From Ideonella livida (GTDB lineage Bacteria; Pseudomonadota; Gammaproteobacteria; Burkholderiales; Burkholderiaceae_C), in NCBI RefSeq assembly GCF_010499455.1, contig NZ_JAAGOH010000002.1, forward strand, positions 267,337-331,336: DNA of 64,000 nt. The letters run 5' to 3'. Both the position numbers and the translations under genes were made by a program. Numbering within the stretch: position 1 is the first letter of the stretch; each line of letters begins with the position of its first letter. Under the pieces are notes generated by a model that was not told where the DNA came from, searched no databases, and worked only from the letters and a program-made list of their open reading frames with translations. This document shows, piece by piece, positions 58,550 to 64,000 of the stretch.

Positions 58550-59800
58550 ATGCGCCGCGTGGTGGCGGTGCTGATCGCCATCGCCGGGGGGTTGCCGCCC
58601 GCCGCCCAGGCCCAGACCGAAGCGCCCGCAGCAGCGGCAGCCACCCCCACCGCCGCCTCCCGCCGCCCCCCACCGCTGGACGCCACCCTGGGCGAAGCCG
58701 TGCTGCGCGTGCCGGAAGAGGGCCCCGACGCGCCCCACCTGGAGGTCAGTGTCTTTCGGCCGCCCGGCCCCGGCCCCTTCCCGGTGCTGCTGTTCAACCA
58801 CGGCCGCGCCAAGGGTGACGCGCGCCAGCAGCCGCGCAGCCGGCCGGTGCTGGTGGCCCGGGAATTTGTCTCGCGCGGCTGGGTGGTGGTCGCCCCCATG
58901 CGCCAGGGCTTTGCCGGCTCCGGCGGGCGCGAGCCCATCGGCGGCTGTGACCTGGTGGCCAACGGCCTGGGCCAGGCCCGCAGCGTGCACCGCACGCTGC
59001 GCTGGCTGGAGGGCCAGCCCTGGGCCGACCTGGACCGGCTGGTGGTCCTGGGCCAGTCCCACGGCGGCCTGGTGACGCTGGCCTACGGCACCCAACCCCA
59101 CCCCGGCACCCGGCTGCTGGTCAATGTGGCCGGCGGCCTGCGCCAAGAACGCTGCCCCGGCTGGGAGGAGAACCTGCTGCGGGCCTTCGCCCGCTTCGGG
59201 GCCGAGGCCCGCCTGCCCTCGCTCTGGTTCTACGGCGACAACGACGCGCTGTTCCCGCCAGCCCTCTGGCGTGAAGCCCACCTGCGCCACCAGACCGCCG
59301 GCGGCCTGGCCACGCTGGTGGCCTTCGGCACCTTCCGCGACGACGCCCACGCCCTGCTGGGCAGCCCCGAAGGCCGCCCCCTGTGGGCCCCGCCCCTGAT
59401 GGCCCGGCTGCAGGCCCTGGGCCTGCCCACCACCGTGGTCCACCCCCAGGCCGACCCGCAGGACGTGCCCCTGCCACCGGCCAGCGGCCATGCCCCGCTG
59501 GACGACCCGCTGGCCCTGCCCTTCCACCAGCCCCGGCTCCAGCAAGCGTACCGAGACTGGCTGCTCAAACCCAGCCCACGCGCTTTTGCCATCGACCCGC
59601 AGGGCCAGCGCTTTGGCTGGTCTTCTCGTGGCGAGCGGCCGCGCCAGCGCGCCCTGACCAACTGCCAGCAAACCCAGCCCCGGCCCTGCCAGCTCTATGC
59701 GGTGGACGACGCGGTGGTCTGGACCCCGACGCCTGCCGCCGCGCCACCGGCCGCCCCCTCCGCCACCAGCCCCTCCGCCTCCGCTACCGCCCGACCATGA
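58550..59800 (+). CDS. Exported alpha/beta hydrolase inserted in the liu operon
   Basis: A 416-residue protein with a signal peptide (RRVVAVLIAIAGGLPPAAQAQ) from ATG 58550; GTG 58448 would add 34 residues. The hydrolase domain has VLLFNHGRAKGDA (oxyanion), VLGQSHGGLVTLAYG with the nucleophile Ser in GxSxG, and later acid/His candidates in SLWFYGDNDALFP and FRDDAHALL. It resembles dienelactone hydrolase-like and peptidase S9-like enzymes. A Pro/Ala-rich C-terminal tail ends within 4 bp overlap of liuC. A periplasmic enzyme does not belong to the cytoplasmic leucine pathway, so its role here is unclear. Confidence 0.85.
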   Translation: MRRVVAVLIAIAGGLPPAAQAQTEAPAAAAATPTAASRRPPPLDATLGEAVLRVPEEGPDAPHLEVSVFRPPGPGPFPVLLFNHGRAKGDARQQPRSRPVLVAREFVSRGWVVVAPMRQGFAGSGGREPIGGCDLVANGLGQARSVHRTLRWLEGQPWADLDRLVVLGQSHGGLVTLAYGTQPHPGTRLLVNVAGGLRQERCPGWEENLLRAFARFGAEARLPSLWFYGDNDALFPPALWREAHLRHQTAGGLATLVAFGTFRDDAHALLGSPEGRPLWAPPLMARLQALGLPTTVVHPQADPQDVPLPPASGHAPLDDPLALPFHQPRLQQAYRDWLLKPSPRAFAIDPQGQRFGWSSRGERPRQRALTNCQQTQPRPCQLYAVDDAVVWTPTPAAAPPAAPSATSPSASATARP

Positions 59801-60597
59801 CCGACACCCTTGCCACCCTGGACCTGCGCCGTCCGCGCCCCTACATCGCCGAGGTCTGGCTGCACCGGCCGGACGTGCGCAACGCCTTCAACCCGCAGCT
59901 CATCGCCGAGCTGACCACCACCTTCCAACAGCTGGGCCAGGACCCCGAGCTGCGCGTGGTGCTGCTCGCCGGCCACGGCAAGGCCTTCTGCGCCGGCGCC
60001 GACCTGAACTGGATGCGTGCCATGGCCGACTACAGCTGGGCGCAAAACCGTGCCGATGCCCAGGCCCTGGCCGACATGCTCTGGACCCTGCACCAGTGCC
60101 CGGTGCCGGTGGTGGGCCGCGTGCACGGTGACTGCTACGCCGGCGGCGTGGGCCTGGCCGCCGTGTGCGACGTGCTGCTGGCCAGCGACGCCGCCAGCTT
60201 CTGCCTCTCAGAAGCCAAGCTCGGCCTGCTGCCGGCCACCATCGGTCCCTACGTGCTGCGGGCGCTGGGCGAGCAGGCCTCGCGCCGCTACTTCACCACG
60301 GCCGAGCGCTTTTCCGCCGCCGAGGCGCACCGCCTGGGCCTGGTGCACGAGCTGTGTACCCCGGACACCCTGGATGAGCGCGTGGCCGCGGTGCTGGAGG
60401 CGGTCTGCGCCAACGGCCCGGCCGCGGTCAAGGCCTGCAAGCGCCTTGTGCAAGACCTGGCCGGTCAGCCCCTGAGCGCCGACCTGCGGGCCGACACCGC
60501 CCGCCGCATTGCCGACATCCGCGCCAGCGCCGAAGGCAAGGAGGGCGTGTCGTCCTTCCTGGACAAGCGCCCCCCCGCCTGGCGCCACGCCGGCTGA
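59797..60597 (+). CDS. liuC: Methylglutaconyl-CoA hydratase (enoyl-CoA hydratase family)
   Basis: A 266-residue crotonase-family enzyme. Motifs: WLHRPDVRNAFNPQLIAEL, VVLLAGHGKAFCAGADLNWMR (oxyanion hole), GDCYAGGVGLAAVCDVLLAS and FCLSEAKLGLLPATIGPYVL with the catalytic Glu region. By position between liuB and liuD it hydrates 3-methylglutaconyl-CoA to HMG-CoA. The start overlaps the hydrolase stop (ATGA). Confidence 0.92.
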   Translation: MTDTLATLDLRRPRPYIAEVWLHRPDVRNAFNPQLIAELTTTFQQLGQDPELRVVLLAGHGKAFCAGADLNWMRAMADYSWAQNRADAQALADMLWTLHQCPVPVVGRVHGDCYAGGVGLAAVCDVLLASDAASFCLSEAKLGLLPATIGPYVLRALGEQASRRYFTTAERFSAAEAHRLGLVHELCTPDTLDERVAAVLEAVCANGPAAVKACKRLVQDLAGQPLSADLRADTARRIADIRASAEGKEGVSSFLDKRPPAWRHAG

Positions 60598-60655
60598 CCC
60601 TTCACCCCAGCGGGCCCTCGAACCCGCACGGCCATCGCTTCCCGGAGACATGACC

Positions 60656-62719
60656 ATGTTCAACAAGATCCTGATTGCCAACCGCGGCGAAATCGCCTGC
60701 CGCGTGGCCACCACCGCCCGCCGCCTGGGCGTCAAGACCGTGGCCGTGTACTCCGACGCCGACGCCCAGGCCGCCCACGTGCAAGCCTGTGACGAGGCCG
60801 TCGCCCTGGGCGGCTTGGCCGCCCAGGACAGCTACCTGCGCTGGGAGCGCATCCTGGCCGCCGCCCGGGCCACCGGTGCCCAGGCCGTGCACCCCGGCTA
60901 CGGCTTCCTCAGCGAGAACGAAGACTTCGCCCGCGCCTGCGCTGAAGCGGGCTTGGTCTTCATCGGCCCGCCGCCCGCCGCCATCGCCGCCATGGGCTCC
61001 AAGGCCGCCGCCAAGGCGCTGATGAGCCAGGCCGGTGTGCCGCTGGTGCCCGGCTACCACGGCGACGACAACGACCCCGCCCTGCTGGCCCGCGAGGCCG
61101 AACGCATTGGCTACCCCGTGCTCATCAAGGCCAGCGCCGGCGGCGGCGGCCGCGGCATGCGCCGCGTGGACCGGGCTGAAGACTTTGCCGCCGCACTCGC
61201 CTCCTGCCAGCGCGAGGCCCAGGCCAGCTTCGGCAACGCCCACGTGCTGGTGGAGCGCTACGTCACCCGCCCGCGCCACATCGAGATCCAGGTCTTCGCC
61301 GATGCGCACGGCCACTGCATCCACCTGGGCGAGCGCGACTGCTCGGTGCAGCGCCGCCACCAGAAGGTGCTGGAGGAATCCCCCGCGCCCGGCCTCTCCG
61401 CCGAGCGCCGCGCCGAGATGGGCGCCGCCGCCGTGGCCGCCGCGCAAGCCGTGGGCTATGTGGGCGCGGGCACGGTGGAGTTCATCGCCGAACCCACAAC
61501 CGACGGCGACATCCGCTTCTACTTCATGGAGATGAACACCCGCCTGCAGGTGGAGCACCCGGTGACCGAAGCCGTCACCGGCTTTGACCTGGTGGAGTGG
61601 CAACTGCGCGTGGCCAGCGGTGAGCCGCTGGCCATCACCCAGGACCGGGTGACGCTGACCGGCCATGCCATCGAGGCCCGCATCTGCGCCGAGAACCCGG
61701 ACGCCGGCTTCCTGCCCGCCACCGGCACCCTGGGCGTGCTGCGCTGGCCCGAGCACGTGGCCTTCCGCCGCAATGCCGACATGGAGCGCTTCCATGAACC
61801 GGCGCCGGTGCGCGTGGACGCCGGCGTGCGCCAGGGCGACGCCATCAGCCCGCACTACGACTCCATGGTGGCCAAGCTCATCGTCTGGGGCGAGGACCGT
61901 GCCCAGGCCCTGGCCCGGCTGGACGCCGCGCTGCGCGACACCCACATCCTGGGCCTGCAAACCAATGTGACCTTTCTGCGGCGGGTGGCCGCCAGCGCCA
62001 GCTTCACCGGAGCCGACCTGGACACCGCGCTGATCGAGCGCGAACGTGCCGTGCTGTTCGAGCAGCCCGGCCTGCCCCTGTCCTGGGCGGCGGCCGGCGT
62101 GATCGCCTGGGCGCTGGCCCGTGAAGCCGGCCAGGAAGGCGCCGACCCCTGGTCGCGCCGCGACGGCTGGCGCCTGCACGGCGGCGCCCAGCGGCGCTTT
62201 GACCTGCTGGAGCGGGCCGCCACGCCGGTGCACCACACCGTCACCCTGCTGCGCCACCACCGCGGCACCCTGGGCCTGCGCCTGGGCAGCGGCGCGCCGG
62301 GCAGTTCAGCAGCCGGTGCTGACCAGGTCCTGCGCTGGCGTGGCCTGGGCGACGACCGCTTCGAGGTGCAGCTGGACGACACGCGCCAGGTGCTCTGCGT
62401 GCACGCGCTGGGCCAGCAGCGCGCCGTGTTCAGCGCCACCGGCAGCCTGGTGCTGGAAGACTTCGACCCCATCGCCCACGCCGCCGATGGCGCAACCGAA
62501 GGCGGTCGCCTGACCGCACCGATGCCAGGCAAGGTCATCGCCCTGCTGGCCAAGGCCGGCCAGACGGTGGAAGCCGGCCAGCCCCTGGCCGTGATGGAGG
62601 CCATGAAGATGGAACACACCCTGTGCGCCCCGCGGGCCGGCACCGTGGCCGAGCTGCTGTACGCCGTGGGCGATCAGGTGGGTGAAGGCGCCGAGCTGCT
62701 GCGCCTGGCCGAGGCCTGA
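60656..62719 (+). CDS. liuD: 3-methylcrotonyl-CoA carboxylase, biotin-carrying (alpha) subunit
   Basis: A 687-residue biotin-dependent subunit. The biotin carboxylase half begins FNKILIANRGEIACRVATTA and has AVHPGYGFLSENEDFARAC, the ATP-grasp glycine-rich loop KASAGGGGRGMRRV, and EMNTRLQVEHPVTE. The middle BT domain joins to the C-terminal biotinyl domain with Lys651 in VMEAMKMEHT. ATG 60656 has GGAGA at 8 bases; ATG 60650 is too close to it. Length fits MccA. Confidence 0.96.
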   Translation: MFNKILIANRGEIACRVATTARRLGVKTVAVYSDADAQAAHVQACDEAVALGGLAAQDSYLRWERILAAARATGAQAVHPGYGFLSENEDFARACAEAGLVFIGPPPAAIAAMGSKAAAKALMSQAGVPLVPGYHGDDNDPALLAREAERIGYPVLIKASAGGGGRGMRRVDRAEDFAAALASCQREAQASFGNAHVLVERYVTRPRHIEIQVFADAHGHCIHLGERDCSVQRRHQKVLEESPAPGLSAERRAEMGAAAVAAAQAVGYVGAGTVEFIAEPTTDGDIRFYFMEMNTRLQVEHPVTEAVTGFDLVEWQLRVASGEPLAITQDRVTLTGHAIEARICAENPDAGFLPATGTLGVLRWPEHVAFRRNADMERFHEPAPVRVDAGVRQGDAISPHYDSMVAKLIVWGEDRAQALARLDAALRDTHILGLQTNVTFLRRVAASASFTGADLDTALIERERAVLFEQPGLPLSWAAAGVIAWALAREAGQEGADPWSRRDGWRLHGGAQRRFDLLERAATPVHHTVTLLRHHRGTLGLRLGSGAPGSSAAGADQVLRWRGLGDDRFEVQLDDTRQVLCVHALGQQRAVFSATGSLVLEDFDPIAHAADGATEGGRLTAPMPGKVIALLAKAGQTVEAGQPLAVMEAMKMEHTLCAPRAGTVAELLYAVGDQVGEGAELLRLAEA

Positions 62720-62769
62720 GACGCATCCCACGGACCCGACGCCAGCCCGCTGCGCCCTTCTTCCGCACA

Positions 62770-63708
62770 ATGCCCCCCATGAACACCCTCCGCGCCGCCT
62801 CCCACCACCCATCCCGCGTCACCCTGGTGGAGGTCGGCCCCCGCGACGGCCTGCAAAACGAGAAGCAGACCGTGCCCACCGCCACCAAGGTGGAGCTGGT
62901 GCACCGCCTGCAGGCCGCCGGCCTGCGGGAGATCGAAGTCACCAGCTTCGTCAGCCCCAAATGGGTGCCGCAGATGGCCGACAACGCCGCCGTGATGGCT
63001 GCGGTGCAACGGCGGCCCGGCGTGCGCTACTCAGTGCTCACGCCCAACCTCAAGGGCTGGGAGGCGGCGCAGGCCAGCCAACCCGATGAGATCGTGGTCT
63101 TCGGGGCCGCCAGCGAAGCCTTCAGCCAAAAGAACATCAACTGCTCCATCGCCGAGTCCATCGAACGCTTCGCCCCCGTGGTGGCCGCAGCCCGGGCGGC
63201 GGGCGTCAAGGTGCGGGGCGCCATCTCCTGCGCCGTGGGTTGCCCCTACGAGGGGGCCGTGGCACCGGCGCGGGTGGAAGAGGTGGCCCGCCGGATGGCG
63301 GCCATCGGCGTGCAGCACGTGGGGGTGGCCGACACCATCGGGGTGGGCACCCCGCGACAGGTGCAGGCGGCCCTGGAGGCAGCGCTGCGCCACTACCCGC
63401 TGCACGAGGTCAGCGGACACTTCCACGACACCTACGGCATGGCCGTGGCCAATGTGCTCGCCAGCCTGGAGCTGGGCATCGCGACCTTCGACACCAGCGT
63501 GTCGGGCCTGGGCGGCTGCCCCTACGCCCGGGGCGCCACCGGCAACGTGGCCACGGAAGACGTCGTCTACCTGCTGCACGGCCTGGGCATCGAGACCGGC
63601 GTGGACCTGGACGCCCTGATCGACGCCGGCCTCTTCATCCGCGAAGCCCTAGGCCAGACCAGCGGCTCACGGGCGGCCCGCGCCCTGCAGGCCCGCTGTC
63701 CAACCTGA
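62770..63708 (+). CDS. liuE: Hydroxymethylglutaryl-CoA lyase
   Basis: A 312-residue HMG-CoA lyase that splits HMG-CoA to acetyl-CoA and acetoacetate, the last step of leucine degradation. Motifs: LVEVGPRDGLQNEKQ, EVTSFVSPKWVPQMAD, VFGAASEAFSQKNINCSI, VSGHFHDTYGMAVANVL (metal His), and the signature FDTSVSGLGGCPYARGATGNVATED with catalytic Cys. ATG 62779 is an alternative start. It ends the liu operon. Confidence 0.96.
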   Translation: MPPMNTLRAASHHPSRVTLVEVGPRDGLQNEKQTVPTATKVELVHRLQAAGLREIEVTSFVSPKWVPQMADNAAVMAAVQRRPGVRYSVLTPNLKGWEAAQASQPDEIVVFGAASEAFSQKNINCSIAESIERFAPVVAAARAAGVKVRGAISCAVGCPYEGAVAPARVEEVARRMAAIGVQHVGVADTIGVGTPRQVQAALEAALRHYPLHEVSGHFHDTYGMAVANVLASLELGIATFDTSVSGLGGCPYARGATGNVATEDVVYLLHGLGIETGVDLDALIDAGLFIREALGQTSGSRAARALQARCPT

Positions 63709-63757
63709 GCGCCACCCCCTCCCCCCAGATTCGAGGCCGACCGTGCCATCAAAATGA

Positions 63758-63775
63758 CCCGCGTTACCGCGGGTT
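63758..63775 (+). terminator. Hairpin after the liu operon
   Basis: CCCGCG, loop TTAC, CGCGGG then TT. It lies 50 bp after the liuE stop. The T-run is short, so termination may be partial. Confidence 0.5.
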
Positions 63776-63814
63776 GTGCCCAATTGCAGGGACGAACCGA
63801 CACGAGGAACACAC

Positions 63815-63820
63815 TACAAT
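63815..63820 (+). promoter_or_regulatory. -10 element of the lipoprotein gene
   Basis: TACAAT lies 37 bp before the ATG at 63857, in a good position for a sigma-70 promoter after the liu terminator. The -35 region is weak. Confidence 0.5.
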
Positions 63821-63856
63821 CGCGTGTTAGCGTCCCAATCCCCCGGAGAGCTCTGA

Positions 63857-64000
63857 ATGAACATCGTCAAGATCGGTACCCTGGTTGTTTCCGTTTCGGC
63901 CCTTTTTGCCGGTTGCAGCAGCACCCCGGTGGCCGAGCCCGCTGCCCCCGCCCCGGCCCCCGCTCCGGCGGCCCCGGCCCCTGTGGCCGCCGCCCCGGCT
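63857..64000 (+). CDS. Lipoprotein precursor with Pro/Ala-rich linker (C-terminus beyond window)
   Basis: The first 48 residues of an exported lipoprotein. The signal peptide (VKIGTLVVSVSALFAGC) ends in a lipobox with the lipid-modified Cys20, followed by SSTPVAEP and a long Ala/Pro repeat, a linker common in OmpA-family peptidoglycan-associated lipoproteins of Burkholderiales. The functional domain lies beyond the right edge, so the OmpA assignment is inference. CGGAGAG lies 8 bases before ATG 63857. Confidence 0.7.
   Translation, partial: MNIVKIGTLVVSVSALFAGCSSTPVAEPAAPAPAPAPAAPAPVAAAPA

Overview
The window is about 70% GC with strong third-position GC bias. It looks like chromosomal DNA of a betaproteobacterium of the order Burkholderiales (Rubrivivax/Leptothrix/Roseateles-like). 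Grounds: a Bug/TctC substrate-binding protein, an aerobic benzoyl-CoA (box) enzyme, a DUF1841 protein, the housekeeping run yebC-purD-acyltransferase-hemF-nadD-rsfS-rlmH-maf-rng, and a TetR-controlled leucine catabolism (liu) cluster. I saw no rRNA, tRNA, CRISPR array, insertion sequence or prophage. The assignment is inference from gene content; no marker gene was compared.

Layout. 1-5.4 kb (minus): a DctB-type sensor kinase cut by the left edge, a Bug protein just upstream of it, and an OmpR-type two-component pair. 5.6-9.5 kb: DUF1841 protein, a remnant of an alcohol dehydrogenase, a small copper-binding HMA protein divergent from the Cu+-ATPase copA, and arfB overlapping copA. 9.5-11.3 kb: a tautomerase and a small unknown gene divergent from a LysR regulator. 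11.3-15.3 kb: an ion-homeostasis block with a structured leader and terminator, a putative Na+/H+ antiporter, a MarR regulator and a ClC channel fused in frame to SHOCT-PspC domains. 15.3-19.6 kb: orphan boxB, a DUF411 protein and feruloyl-CoA synthase. 19.6-28.9 kb: rsuA, a hybrid kinase, ribF, ileS, lspA, ubiB. 29-33.5 kb: DUF2189 membrane protein, a large FtsX-type permease, a LigB/DODA-type dioxygenase. 33.5-41.4 kb (minus): the housekeeping run. 41.5-43.8 kb: HerA-like ATPase and bacteriohemerythrin. 43.9-50.8 kb: a five-gene envelope cassette (periplasmic helical protein, ABC ATPase, permease, LolA-like carrier, outer-membrane-like protein) followed by a LytS/LytTR pair. 50.9-54.2 kb: glnS and convergent dctA. 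54.5-63.7 kb: TetR regulator and divergent liuA-liuB-hydrolase-liuC-liuD-liuE. The window ends in the start of a lipoprotein gene.

How genes work together. liuA-E turn isovaleryl-CoA into acetyl-CoA and acetoacetate, with two matching palindromes in the promoter region for the divergent TetR protein. The 43.9-48.7 kb cassette has the parts for moving a lipid or lipoprotein from the inner membrane across the periplasm and is the best candidate for an uncharacterised system. The most unusual single items are the ClC-PspC fusion, the riboswitch-like leader of the antiporter, the histone-like tail on RsfS, and the TGCA-rich control region of the orphan boxB.

Limits: domain calls come from reading motifs, without database searches. 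Starts were chosen from Shine-Dalgarno matches, overlaps and signal peptides. Long open frames antisense to these genes are common because of the GC bias and were left out.
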